From: Agromyces sp. Soil535
Lineage (GTDB): Bacteria; Actinomycetota; Actinomycetes; Actinomycetales; Microbacteriaceae
Reading direction: 5' to 3'
NCBI RefSeq assembly: GCF_001428255.1
Contig: NZ_LMRW01000006.1
Span: 1 to 64,000 of the forward strand
Length of the DNA stretch: 64,000 bases
The notes under the pieces were generated by a model that did not search any database, had not been told where the DNA came from, and worked only from the letters and a program-made list of their open reading frames with translations. Positions 33,169 through 42,086 of this stretch are shown here, one piece after another. Within the stretch, counting starts at the first letter, position 1, and every line of letters starts with the position of its first letter. The position numbers were made by a program, and so were the translations under genes.

Positions 33169-34019
33169 CGCCGCTCCTCGGGAAGCCGGCCGAGGGCGAT
33201 CATGGCGCGGTACGCGACGAGGGTCACCCCGACGCCGACGAGGATGAGGGCTGCGCCGGCCGCGGAGTCGTAGGCGACGAGCGTCTCGTGACGCGACGCG
33301 AGGACGAGCAGCAGCAGCCAAGGGGCCGCGACGCCCAATCTGGCGGCGTTCCGGATCCACGACTGCCGGGCGACGACCTCGGCCCGCAGCGCGGCATCCT
33401 CCCTGAGATAGCCCGCGAGCCCGCGGAGCACCGCCGTGACGTCGCTGCCGCCCACCTCGCGTGCAATCCGCAGCGTCTCGAGGATGCGATCTGCGACCGG
33501 ATCGGCGAGGGTCGCTTTGAGCCGATCGAGGCAGACGAGGAAATTGCCGGTACGACGGAAGTCGGCCTCGAAAGCCGCGAAGGCGCTCCGCGTCGACGCC
33601 GGTCCGAGCTCCCCCAGGGCGGCAACGCTGTCGGGCAGCGACATTCCCGCGCGCACCGATGCCACGAGGTGATCGACCACGTCGGGCCAGACGGCGCGAT
33701 TCGCCGCGCGTCGCCGGGTCGCACGCCCTCGGACGGCGAGCGGTACCAGCGCGCCGCCGAGCAATCCCGCAACCGCGGTGAGCACGGGGATCTGGAACAC
33801 CGCGTGAGCCAGAGCACCGGCGAGGATCGCGAGGACCACGCAGACCGCGGCCACGGCCATGAGCGGCGCGCCGCCCACACCGGCCAGCGCGAGGTCGTCG
33901 CGGATGCCGCGCAGTGGCGAGGCCACCGGGTTCCTGCCATCGTGTCGTGCCGGCCACAGCAGGGGCGACAGCGTGAGGAGCACACCCAGTCCGAGGATGC
34001 CGCCGAGGATCAGGCTCAC
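33156..34019 (-). CDS. tadB: TadB-like type II secretion F family protein
   Basis: The 287-residue membrane protein has an N-terminal helix pair, then the T2SSF domain WPDVVDHLVASVRAGMSLPDSVAALGELGP (read over residues 118-148) and ARLGVAAPWLLLLVLAS near the end. GTG 34019 overlaps the tadA stop as GTGA, so translation was coupled to tadA before the insertion. Confidence 0.86.
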   Translation of the reverse strand: MSLILGGILGLGVLLTLSPLLWPARHDGRNPVASPLRGIRDDLALAGVGGAPLMAVAAVCVVLAILAGALAHAVFQIPVLTAVAGLLGGALVPLAVRGRATRRRAANRAVWPDVVDHLVASVRAGMSLPDSVAALGELGPASTRSAFAAFEADFRRTGNFLVCLDRLKATLADPVADRILETLRIAREVGGSDVTAVLRGLAGYLREDAALRAEVVARQSWIRNAARLGVAAPWLLLLVLASRHETLVAYDSAAGAALILVGVGVTLVAYRAMIALGRLPEERRWLR

Positions 34020-34285
34020 CGAGCACCTCCGGCGAGCACGATCTCGGGGTCGAGTCCCGCGGCGAGGAACTTGGCGGTCCGAGCGGGCCGCGCACCGGTC
34101 GGCAGGAGGTCCCCGCGACGCCGGGTGAAGATCGCCTCGACGTCGACCGCGGCATCCGTCGTCGAACCGGTCGGCGCGGCGATCTCGACCACTCGGCGCG
34201 TGCCGTCGCGGTCGATGGCGAGGTGCACGACCAGGTCGATGCAGCTCGCGACGGTCGGCACGACGAACGCGGAGTCGATGTTGCG
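34016..34285 (-). pseudogene. tadA: tadA 3' fragment (C-terminal 89 residues)
   Basis: This piece reads RNIDSAFVVPTVASCIDLVVHLA and on to VLAGGAR and a TGA that overlaps tadB. It is exactly the C-terminal part that follows LPLLAG in CpaF/TadA ATPases; the N-terminal 321 residues lie at 49065-50027. An in-frame TAG stands just upstream at the element end (34295-34297 region), so it is not a separate gene unless an internal start is used (GTG or ATG-like codons exist but no RBS is seen). Confidence 0.85.
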
Positions 34286-34351
34286 GAAGATTATCTAGGG
34301 GCAATGGAAGATTTCCGGGCCCACGGCTGGAAGTTGCGATGATTCCGGTTG

Positions 34352-34582
34352 TCAAGCACGTAGATGACGAGGCCTAGCGATTCGAACGCCATGCTGCAGT
34401 TGCTCGTCCGAAAGCGAACACGGCAGCGGGCGGGTTGCCCGGCACCTCGTACTCGAGTGCTTGCGGTGCTGGTCGCAGACGTTGTCAGGTATGCCTCCGG
34501 GTGCGGCGGTCCGTTTGACAGCGGCGGCCTTGTAGGCCTGCTCGATGGACGGCCAGGCAAGGTATGCGGGCTGCGTGGTCAC
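34352..34582 (-). pseudogene. possible remnant of AbiEii-type toxin gene
   Basis: The frame overlaps the end of the AbiEi-like gene by 4 bases (GTGA), as partner toxin genes do, and begins VTTQPAYLAWPSIEQAYKAAA, a plausible start for a nucleotidyltransferase toxin. After about 23 residues nothing family-like remains and the frame ends after 76 codons. I take it as a truncated toxin gene, with modest certainty. The rest of 34286-34578 holds no other supported feature. Confidence 0.35.
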
Positions 34583-35223
34583 GTGGGTACGCCGGCGACG
34601 TCGAGCAGGTGGTCTCTGAGGTCGGCGCCACTGTCGAAGTTGTCGCGGTGGGCGAGGTGTTCGAGGTGGTCGGCGAGCCGGTCGCGGTTCAGGATGCCCC
34701 GGTCGACTGCGTCGCGGGTGGCGTCGGCGACGAGGGAGAGGTCGGTCCAGCTCTCCACGAGGTCAGCGATGGTGCGCGCGGCGGTGAGGGTTGGAACGCC
34801 GTCGACGGTCGTGATCTCGTCGGATGCGAGGTTGCGGATGCGGATGCGGATGTCCTCTCGGCGGGTGGACCGGCGGGTCGGGGCGATGAAGTCGAGGCGG
34901 TCGAGCCAGAGGTCGCCGATCCCGTGCAGGCGCGCGGCGGCGGCGCCTGCGACCACGACCCGCGGCTGTTGTCCAGTGCTCGACTGACCGGTCTTTGTGG
35001 GTTCGAGGCCGAGCCAGGCGGCGAGGATCTCCTCGTGCTCGTGCGAGGGGACGCCGGCGAGCCGGTAGGTGCCGTGCGCGAGGCGCTCGAGGGCGCCGGC
35101 CCGGGCCATGCGGGACAGCTGCAGCCGGGTCACACCGGCCTCTGCTGCCTGGGCGGTGGTCACCAGGCCCCACTGGATCTCGGCGATTGCGCCGAGCCGT
35201 CGCGTCACGTCCGCGAAACTCAT
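34579..35223 (-). CDS. AbiEi-type antitoxin domain protein
   Basis: The 214-residue protein has an N-terminal winged-helix domain (IQWGLVTTAQAAEAGVTRLQ, then RAGALERLAHGTYRL), the hallmark of the AbiEi antitoxin N-domain, and a C-terminal DUF4095-like part with GDLWLDRLDFIAPTRR and GVPTLTAARTIADLV. Type IV systems pair it with an AbiEii nucleotidyltransferase; here only a short remnant follows. It may now act as an orphan regulator. An inverted repeat lies just upstream. Confidence 0.8.
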   Translation of the reverse strand: MSFADVTRRLGAIAEIQWGLVTTAQAAEAGVTRLQLSRMARAGALERLAHGTYRLAGVPSHEHEEILAAWLGLEPTKTGQSSTGQQPRVVVAGAAAARLHGIGDLWLDRLDFIAPTRRSTRREDIRIRIRNLASDEITTVDGVPTLTAARTIADLVESWTDLSLVADATRDAVDRGILNRDRLADHLEHLAHRDNFDSGADLRDHLLDVAGVPT

Positions 35224-35229
35224 ACGTCA

Positions 35230-35250
35230 ATTGTGTCTGTATTTGATACA
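35230..35250 (-). promoter_or_regulatory. AbiEi promoter/operator
   Basis: TGTATTTGATACA (35238-35250) is an inverted repeat with arms TGTAT/ATACA. On the minus strand CACAAT (35235-35230) lies six bases before the ATG at 35223, a leaderless layout. Overlap suggests self-repression, which is known for AbiEi proteins. Confidence 0.55.
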
Positions 35251-35344
35251 TTTGCGGTAGCTATCGATCTAGCTCGAGCACCCGGATAGACCCTTTCGGC
35301 AGCAGGGTGGTGCGTTGACCGGTTGAGATAGCGAGCGTTTGTGA

Positions 35345-36235
35345 CTACGGCACAAGGGGCGGCTCAGGTGCCCTCTCCAAAGCAGTGAATAGCTCATCGA
35401 ACTTCATGAACGTGCGCCCCCTCACCTGCTCCCAGCGCTCCTCGTGTGCGCGGATACCCCATAGGGCCATGAGCCTGCTCATGAATGCGTCCAGCACGGT
35501 TGTGAGCGCGAATAAGTAGGTCCGAGCGTTACGGATCGGGAGCCCCATGCTGAAAGCAGCGACCTGATCGGCCAATACGGTAGCCCTGCGCGAGCCGAGA
35601 CCGCCGACCGTGCTTGACTCTCCGTGCGCTACGCCGGAGAGGTGGGAGTACATAGCTGCTGGCTTGTCGATTTCCGCTGCCACCATGATTGCCACCGCCA
35701 ACGCCCTATAGCCCGGGACAGTTTCGGTCACACCCTCCACCTGGACGGTCGCCAGGTGAGTCCGCGCCTCGCCAAGCGGATCAGCAACAGCTTCTCCGCG
35801 GGCATGATCATCAAAAACTCGTACCGACGCGACGTCATTGCGCGCGGCGGTCTCCTGCTCCCTTACCGCCGTGGCGGCGGCACGATGCTCCATCTGTGCG
35901 GCGTCCGCAGAGTCAAGCAACCACCAACCTCGACCGAGTGTCTCGATGCAGCTGCGGGTGAGCGCTGCAATAGATGGGCCGAACTCCTCTTCCAGGCGAA
36001 TCAGGCGGGCAAGGGCGTGGTAGTGATCGGAACCGGCAGCAAGAGCGACCGAAACATCAGTGAACGCTGTAGAACTCATGGATCGCCCGGCAAGGATCAC
36101 ACTCGCGCGAGAATCGGGAGCGGGCTCGCTCTCCCATAGGGCGGATCCAATCCTGCTCGCAGCGGTTCCGAGGTCAATGAGCGGCCGAGAGATCTGGTGG
36201 CGCATCTCTGGCGGCACCGTGTGGAAGAAGTCCAT
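35345..36235 (-). CDS. hypothetical protein, DUF5677-like
   Basis: I cannot name this 296-residue cytoplasmic protein with confidence. It is almost fully helical; LEEEFGPSIAALTRSCIETLGRGWWLLD and MYSHLSGVAHGESSTVG (each read across the middle and C-terminal third) recall DUF5677/HEPN-like proteins in which a late Tyr-Leu-Ser-X3-His segment is conserved. ATG 36235 follows TACGGT (36248-36243) by seven bases. It is transposon cargo. A loosely similar protein is encoded at 38385-39290. Confidence 0.55.
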   Translation of the reverse strand: MDFFHTVPPEMRHQISRPLIDLGTAASRIGSALWESEPAPDSRASVILAGRSMSSTAFTDVSVALAAGSDHYHALARLIRLEEEFGPSIAALTRSCIETLGRGWWLLDSADAAQMEHRAAATAVREQETAARNDVASVRVFDDHARGEAVADPLGEARTHLATVQVEGVTETVPGYRALAVAIMVAAEIDKPAAMYSHLSGVAHGESSTVGGLGSRRATVLADQVAAFSMGLPIRNARTYLFALTTVLDAFMSRLMALWGIRAHEERWEQVRGRTFMKFDELFTALERAPEPPLVP

Positions 36236-36327
36236 ACCGCGCACCGTAGCGCGGTGAACTTCGATCCAGTCGCCCCGGGCGACGATCGTGGACTAAGGTT
36301 CGAACCGCTGTCGGGGATCATTGCCGT

Positions 36328-36501
36328 ATGGCGGATGACCGTGAGAGCGCAACTGTTGTCGAGCTACCGGAGCTGGATGAGGTCCTCGACGAGCACCGGT
36401 TGGCGCTCGATCCTGGCCCGGCGGTGGGGGATGCCCGCGCATCTCACTGTGCTGTACCCGTGCGGCCGGGGAATCTGGATGACGCCATCCTAACGGGGTG
36501 A
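36328..36501 (+). pseudogene. 2'-5' RNA ligase family remnant
   Basis: The frame from ATG 36328 reads ELPELDEVLDEHRLALDP, then needs a shift to the next frame to give WGMPAHLTVLYP, the typical HxT-containing start of 2'-5' RNA ligase-like phosphoesterases, and then a return to read RPGNLDDAIL before a TGA. Everything after the first catalytic motif is missing. Two shifts and truncation indicate a dead fragment. Confidence 0.5.
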
Positions 36502-36551
36502 CCAACGAGGCCGGCCGACTCTTCCCCGTGCCGGCCGACCTCTAGAGCTCG

Positions 36552-36791
36552 TTAGCCCTTGATGTTGCGAGGATCGTTCCCCTTGGGGATCGTGTCCTTG
36601 GCGCGGATCTGGCCATTCCTGCCGTGAATGTCCAGCTCACCACCGCCCGCATTGCGCACAATGTCGCGGCCGCGGTCTATCGCATCCGCCTGAGTGTCGT
36701 GGTGTGATGAAGCACGGGTCGCCCCTGGCTTCACAACATCCCACCCGCCATCGGAGTTAGGTACCACGTGTCGGTCGTTGTTGTTGCTCAT
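36552..36791 (-). CDS. DUF2188 domain protein
   Basis: The 79-residue protein has RHVVPNSDGGWDVVKPGATRA, SHHDTQADAIDRGRDIVRNAGGGE and IHGRNGQIRAKDTIPKGNDP, the full DUF2188 pattern. The domain's role is unknown; it is widespread on plasmids and genomic islands. GAGGAGG lies just upstream of the ATG. Confidence 0.88.
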   Translation of the reverse strand: MSNNNDRHVVPNSDGGWDVVKPGATRASSHHDTQADAIDRGRDIVRNAGGGELDIHGRNGQIRAKDTIPKGNDPRNIKG

Positions 36792-37194
36792 GTCTCACCT
36801 CCTCTCGCGGAGTTCCGTCCCGCAATTGGTCCCACGAGTTGTGAAACAACTCACAGTCGACACGCTCGGTACCGGCAACCACTCAGCGAGCTGCCGCGTA
36901 CAAGGCTCGATTGACGCGGCCGACTGGTCGTCAGCACATCCAGCGCAAGTGAGTATCGAGGCTCGAACCTGTTACTCACCGCGCCGTTCCCACAACCGGA
37001 TCGATCTGTGGGACAGTCGTGGCAGTCGTCACTGTCGAGGTGCGCCAGCGTCCTATAGCGCGTTGGTGGTGCCGTCGATGATGACACGCAGACCATGTTC
37101 GAAGACATCGTCACTCGGGATTCCGCCGCTTTGCCGCATCGCATTCAGAAGTCCGCCTTTCGGCGCAACGAGCCGCGGGAATAGGCTCTGCGAT

Positions 37195-37542
37195 ATGAGC
37201 CAGTCAGTCGAGCCGTACCAGGCCAAAGCCGTCGTCGGCGATTCGGCGACGTGCCCAGGCGGCCAATGCCAGTTCACGTTTCCGACGGTTCCCGCCGGCA
37301 AGCGTCTGCTGATCACGAGTGTTTCGGCCCAGCTCGGCCGGACCCACGACACCATCGTCCTGGAAGGCAACGGAGTGTCGTACTTCGTGACGAAGACCCA
37401 CCCCGACCTCGGCAATGTGACCGCGCCGGTTAGCCTCTATTACGAAGCCGGAAGCACTCCCACAGCGCGTGTCTTCGCGCCCGATACAACACAGCACACG
37501 TCTCTGATCATCACGCTCGTCGGCGAACTGCACGGCGTGTAG
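37195..37542 (+). CDS. hypothetical beta-rich protein
   Basis: The 115-residue product is dominated by predicted beta strands (RLLITSVSAQLG, TIVLEGNGVSYFVT, APVSLYYEAGSTPTARVF, TSLIITLVGEL) and has one Cys pair, CPGGQC. I do not recognise a family. ATG 37195 lies seven bases after TAGGCT (37182-37187), a clear leaderless arrangement that supports this start over the longer open frame. Confidence 0.6.
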   Translation: MSQSVEPYQAKAVVGDSATCPGGQCQFTFPTVPAGKRLLITSVSAQLGRTHDTIVLEGNGVSYFVTKTHPDLGNVTAPVSLYYEAGSTPTARVFAPDTTQHTSLIITLVGELHGV

Positions 37543-37949
37543 CGGGGCGCACGTTGCGTGGACCGACCTAGTCGTCGGAGTGATCGTCGACCGGCCGCAC
37601 GCTCGCGCACTCGTGCGCGCGCAGACCGCAGCGGCCGCGGACGACGCACAGGAGGCCGACACCCTGGCGGGCTCACTGCACCGCGACAGGATCGCGTTCG
37701 CACGCGTTGGCCCCCTTTCGCGCCATGCCCGGATGCGGATCCCCACGGCTGCTCCACCCAGACTGCGCCTGGTCGCATTTCTGGCGGCGCAGCTGGCCTC
37801 GCGAATTCCACCCTGTTGCCTCATGTCAATACCTCCGGCGCGGGGCAACGACCCGCAGCACGCGGAGGTTTCTGATGAGTCAACGCGCCCACTTATGCCT
37901 CGCGTGCCCCGACCGCTAAGCTTGGCCAACTTACGAATCGAGGCGCGTT
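37543..37949. other. 407-bp region without a supported gene
   Basis: Open frames here are Arg-rich and look like noise. I see no RNA gene, repeat or recognisable fragment. Confidence 0.5.
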
Positions 37950-38207
37950 GTGACCGAACCGTCGTCCGCTCTCGACGCGAAGGTGTGGCTGCCGATCGCC
38001 GCTCTCGTCCTCGGTGCGGTGAGCATCTTCTTCAATCCGTACTTGCTGGTGTCGGCGATCGCAATCGTGCTGGGCATCATCGCCATGGTCGGCGTGCGTC
38101 GGGCAGGCAATCAGCGCACGTACCGACTCATCGCCATTCTGGGCATCGTCGCAGGAGCAATCGGAGCGGTGTCGGTGATCGTCAGCAATACGATCAGCGC
38201 ACTGTAA
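37950..38207 (+). CDS. small membrane protein, DUF4190-like
   Basis: This 85-residue protein has three hydrophobic segments: LPIAALVLGAVSIFF, LVSAIAIVLGIIAMVGVRRAG and LIAILGIVAGAIGAVSVIVS. The arrangement is like DUF4190 membrane proteins. The start is GTG 37950 with GAGG a few bases upstream. Function unknown; transposon cargo. Confidence 0.6.
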   Translation: MTEPSSALDAKVWLPIAALVLGAVSIFFNPYLLVSAIAIVLGIIAMVGVRRAGNQRTYRLIAILGIVAGAIGAVSVIVSNTISAL

Positions 38208-38384
38208 TTGCGATCAGAAACAGCTGAGCGGCCTTCATCGTGTCAAGCCCACGGTGTCAAACAAGATGCGCTTGGGTTCCGATCCTCCTGCCGCAGGGGG
38301 ATCCGCTTGCGCTCGACGCAACTGGAGCTGTGCGACCTCCCGATACGCAACCGACCGAGTTCGCGCACCGTTGTCGTCACGCAG

Positions 38385-39290
38385 TCAGTCGGGTGGGTTG
38401 GCTTCAAGCGCGATGATCTCTTGAACGATCGCACGGGCGGCGGTGAGGAAGGGTCGGTTTTCTGTTGGTCGATAACCCGCGTCGCGGTCAGTGGAAACGA
38501 TCCTCTTCAAGTGGTCACCCTGGGTGTATTCGTGCGCGACTACCCACAGGTCCGCGAGCGTCAAGATGGTCGCTGCTGACCCGGTCCAGTCGGTGAGACC
38601 GTGGCGAATGATGCCGCGCTCGTTCTCGTTCGTCTCGAAGACAGCCAGGTGGTAGGTCATGCCGGCGTGGGTCGCATCGCTTAGGGCACCGTAAAGCGGC
38701 CCTGCCTCAGGGCAGAGTGCGGTGAGCTTCCCGATGGTCTTTTGAGGCTGGACCCGCGCCATCTGATCGTCCTGGGTGAAACCCGCGACTGCGACCGCCC
38801 AGGCGATTTGCTCGAGCACGTGGCGAGCTACCGAGTCAGCCTCGTAACGCAGCCGAAGCTGGTACAACAAGTGCGCGGCGAACATTGAGAACTTGAGTCG
38901 CTGGAGCGCGACGGCTCCCGCGTACATCCCGAGAGTCAGGGAAGCGTCCGGGTTGGTCTCGAGCGAATCGAGTGAATCCTCCACATGCCGCTGCGCCACG
39001 CGATACGCGTGCACATACCTGGACCGCGCAGGCTGCGCGGTATCGTGGCTTTTGAACTGGTGATCTTCGTAATCTCTTCGGACTTTATCGATGCTCTTGA
39101 CGCCCAGCGACGTCGCAATCGCTACAGCGCGAAGATTCTCGGACAAGCCGCTGTCGTGGTCGAAACGTCGGTCGTACAGGATTGTGCCCGCGCCCAACGA
39201 TGAAATAACAGCGAGATCTTCGAGAGTTTGAAACAACGCGGAAGCGTGCATTTGTGGGATCGATTCGGATCCAAACTGAAACTCGGCCAC
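38385..39290 (-). CDS. hypothetical protein, DUF5677-like
   Basis: The 301-residue helical protein is not confidently assignable. EADSVARHVLEQIAWAVAVAGF and GPLYGALSDATHAGMTYHLAVF parallel the corresponding parts of the protein at 35345-36235 (RSCIETLGRGWWLL and YSHLSGVAHGES). Both are on the same element and strand, though other regions differ. Such proteins often accompany toxin or defence genes. GTG 39290 is taken as start; a later ATG (MHASALFQ) is possible. Confidence 0.55.
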   Translation of the reverse strand: MAEFQFGSESIPQMHASALFQTLEDLAVISSLGAGTILYDRRFDHDSGLSENLRAVAIATSLGVKSIDKVRRDYEDHQFKSHDTAQPARSRYVHAYRVAQRHVEDSLDSLETNPDASLTLGMYAGAVALQRLKFSMFAAHLLYQLRLRYEADSVARHVLEQIAWAVAVAGFTQDDQMARVQPQKTIGKLTALCPEAGPLYGALSDATHAGMTYHLAVFETNENERGIIRHGLTDWTGSAATILTLADLWVVAHEYTQGDHLKRIVSTDRDAGYRPTENRPFLTAARAIVQEIIALEANPPD

Positions 39291-39479
39291 GTGTGAACGC
39301 TACTGGGTCTCGGTCATCCGGAAAGTCCCAATGCCAGTCGGGCTTGGCTCGCCTCAAGGCCAGAGCGACAGCCCTTGGCCTTGAGTTCGCATCTGCGCGG
39401 AGTCCGCAAGCGGATCCCGATGCGGGCGCCGCCTCTGGATCATCGGTTCGCAGGTAGTGGCTCGATGACGCCCCGGGTT

Positions 39480-40481
39480 TCAGCCAGCGGCAGCCTGCAT
39501 CACGGCTGCCAGGAACGCGGCGGCCTCGACTTCTGAGACTCCCTCCGGCGCCGTGATCCAAGCGAGGTTCACGCCGTCGGTGGCCGTGATGCGCGCGGAG
39601 CCATCATCCTCCTGTTGCACGACCGCCGCGACGGCGCCGTCGACCACGATCGGTGCCGTGTCGGTCAGCCTGTCGATCGCCCAGCCCGCCCCGGGCATGA
39701 GCTCCGTCACGAAGCGATGCGAGTTCGACCAGTTGCAGCGCAACTCGCCCACGGTCACGGTGGCGGCAGGCACACCGGGACCGACCAAGCCCGTGAGTGT
39801 GGTTCCGGAAACGGCCCCGCTTTCGCCGGGGTATTTCTCCGCCACGCCGGCACTGAGAGCCCCGCACTGCATCGGTTTCCACATGCCGGCAGGAAAGGCG
39901 ACCGGCGTCGCCGGATGATCGGTCGCTCGCTCCTCGACGATCGCTGCGAGCCCGTCGATGCTGTCAGTCGGGAAGAGGCCGGTGCCTCTCTCGACCTGGA
40001 AGACCCCGGCAAGCCAGTACCCGGCGACCACTCGGCCGAAATAGCACGCTCCCTCCGTGCCGACGTCGTTCTGGCCCCAACAATAGGGCTGGCCGCCCGG
40101 GTACGAGTACTCTGCGATCGCGGCCTCGAGGCCTTCTGCAGGGATCACGGTCAAGGCGACGTACCACGCATAGTCGCCACCGCCCCATCCGCAGGCGAGC
40201 CCGCCCAACACCTCGACGGCCGAGGCGCGCCCGCTGGATTGGACAGACAGCGGAGTCACGTCCGCACCGACCAGGTCTTCGATCTCCGCTTCAGTGACCA
40301 TGGAATCGCAGTCACCCGCGAACGCGAATGACGGTTGCTCGCCGGGTGCCAGGGTTGCCGCCGCGGTTGCACCGAGTGCAACTGGCGTCGTCGCCGGTTC
40401 GCCGGCGACCGGCGAACTGGCGCATGCCGCCAAGAACAACGCGGCGGCCGCCGCAGCGACGAGCGACGGAAGACGTGGCAT
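39480..40481 (-). CDS. lipoprotein, hypothetical
   Basis: The 333-residue product has a lipoprotein signal with lipobox LAAC (Cys 20), then a Thr/Ala-rich linker. The mature part has two similar halves, each with a Cys-rich stretch (GDCDSMVTEAEIEDLVGADV and MQCGALSAGVAEKYPGESG), perhaps a tandem duplication of a DUF3558-like domain. It would be attached to the outer face of the membrane. Start at ATG 40481 gives MPRLPSLVAAA. Confidence 0.65.
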   Translation of the reverse strand: MPRLPSLVAAAAAALFLAACASSPVAGEPATTPVALGATAAATLAPGEQPSFAFAGDCDSMVTEAEIEDLVGADVTPLSVQSSGRASAVEVLGGLACGWGGGDYAWYVALTVIPAEGLEAAIAEYSYPGGQPYCWGQNDVGTEGACYFGRVVAGYWLAGVFQVERGTGLFPTDSIDGLAAIVEERATDHPATPVAFPAGMWKPMQCGALSAGVAEKYPGESGAVSGTTLTGLVGPGVPAATVTVGELRCNWSNSHRFVTELMPGAGWAIDRLTDTAPIVVDGAVAAVVQQEDDGSARITATDGVNLAWITAPEGVSEVEAAAFLAAVMQAAAG

Positions 40482-40643
40482 GTCGAAGAACGTATCGTCC
40501 CGAAGGACGTGGCGGAAGCACCAGCCGGTTCCGCGGTCGCAGTCGAGGCGCTCGAGCACGGATCGAGACGTGCGCTCCCAGATGCGGATCCCTCACCGGG
40601 TTGGGCGGTGCCTAGAGCAATACGCTGTGCGATCATCAACCTC

Positions 40644-40895
40644 ATGAGCGAGCAACTGCCGCCCGCGATCGCCGCGGAGGTGCGCGGAATGTACGAGTTC
40701 CGAATGGGAGTACATCGCGTGGGTTTGGTGCTAGCGAATGGCATGCAGGTCAACGACGTGCTCGTCTCGGCCGGTCGAGTCACTCGTGCGCTCGGCCATG
40801 AGCATGTGCCATTCGATGCCTCTCATGTCGTGGAGGTCGTGGACCAATCCACCCGTGCACTCCCTCCGGGCGCCTACCCGGCAGACGCAGACTGA
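40644..40895 (+). CDS. hypothetical protein, 83 residues
   Basis: The frame from ATG 40644 encodes MSEQLPPAIAAEVRGMYEFR and a short alpha/beta protein ending in a Pro-rich tail. I do not recognise it. A candidate -10 GATCAT lies seven bases upstream. The following 273 bases to 41168 hold no supported gene. Confidence 0.5.
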   Translation: MSEQLPPAIAAEVRGMYEFRMGVHRVGLVLANGMQVNDVLVSAGRVTRALGHEHVPFDASHVVEVVDQSTRALPPGAYPADAD

Positions 40896-41168
40896 CCGGC
40901 GCCACCCTGGCCGAACACGCGGTGCTTTGACCGGCTGAGACCGCCAACGATTGCCGAGCCCGGAACACGGACCCGCCGGGGCGACGAGCAGGCCAGTTGT
41001 TGCGTTGCGCGATCCCTTTCATGCATACGCGGCCTTCCGTTATCGGACCTGCGACCGCGGATGCGGTGTCTGCGTCGGCGGCGTCGCCGTCGGGCAGGTT
41101 GCCCGACGTGGCCGCGCGTTTGACGCCGATCCACAAGGGGCGCAGGACCGGCTCCTGTCCCCGCGTCC

Positions 41169-42086
41169 TCACGGACGAACGCGGATGATCGTCTTCCCCG
41201 TGCGTCGCTCTGTCGGGTTGAAGGCGGCGACGGCGTCGTCGAGGGTCGAAACGTTACCGATGTTCGTCCGCAGTCGTCCGTCCCGCACCCGCTGGACGAT
41301 CTCACTCAGTTGGGCACGATCGGACTCGACAACGAAGTCGACCGCCAGGCCGTCGGCGGGCCGCGCCTCGGGCGGTCCGACGACGGTCACCAGTGTTCCT
41401 CCGGCTCGAATCAGGCTTGCGGACCTCTTCCCGATGTCGCCGCCGATGACATCGAAGACCAGATCGACTTCGCCGACGTCTTCGAGGACGTCGTTCTCGA
41501 GGTCGATGAACTCCTGCGCCCCGAAGTCGAGCGCCCTCTGACGGTCGGTGGCGCGTCCGGTGCCGATGACGTAGGCGCCGGCCTCTCGTGCGAGTTGCGT
41601 CACCATCGACCCGACTGCGCCGGCCGCGCCGTGCACGAGGACACTCTGCCCCGCCTGAAGACGGCCGTGCTCGAACAGTCCCTGCCACGCGGTCAGGCCC
41701 GAGATCGGCAGGCTCGCGCCCACGGTGAAGTCGACGTCGCCCGGCAGCGGCGCGAGGTTGCGTGCCTCGACGGCCGCGTACTCCGCCAGGGTGCCGTCTC
41801 GTGTCCAGTCCGTGAGGCCGAATACCCGCTGTCCCACCGAGAGCCCCGTCGTGCCATAGCCGAGGGCGGTGACCACTCCGGCCAGCTCGTGCCCAGGGAT
41901 CGACGGTGTTCGGTCGCGGTCGAGGCGATCGGTCCAGGTCGAGGGCCATGTCAGCTCAGTCGGGACGAATCCCGACGCATGAACTTGAACAACGACGTCG
42001 TTGATCGCCGGTTTCGGCTCGGGCAGCTCCATCAGCGTCATCCCGGCCGTTCCCGCAGCCTGATCAGTTACCACAATCGCCTTCAT
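41169..42086 (-). CDS. NADP-dependent oxidoreductase, quinone reductase-like MDR
   Basis: The 305-residue enzyme belongs to the zinc-free medium-chain dehydrogenase branch (quinone oxidoreductase). It has MKAIVVTDQAAG at the start, GHELAGVVTALG, the cofactor motif HGAAGAVGSMVTQLA and VDLVFDVIGGD. The Cys ligands of zinc enzymes are absent. AAGGAGG lies six bases before ATG 42086, confirming the start. It is cargo of the element. Confidence 0.85.
   Translation of the reverse strand: MKAIVVTDQAAGTAGMTLMELPEPKPAINDVVVQVHASGFVPTELTWPSTWTDRLDRDRTPSIPGHELAGVVTALGYGTTGLSVGQRVFGLTDWTRDGTLAEYAAVEARNLAPLPGDVDFTVGASLPISGLTAWQGLFEHGRLQAGQSVLVHGAAGAVGSMVTQLAREAGAYVIGTGRATDRQRALDFGAQEFIDLENDVLEDVGEVDLVFDVIGGDIGKRSASLIRAGGTLVTVVGPPEARPADGLAVDFVVESDRAQLSEIVQRVRDGRLRTNIGNVSTLDDAVAAFNPTERRTGKTIIRVRP

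Noticed and set aside
34364..34987. 207-codon plus-strand frame at the left end of the transposon
   Set aside because: It is antisense to the AbiEi-like gene and composed of Arg/Ser-rich out-of-frame sequence.
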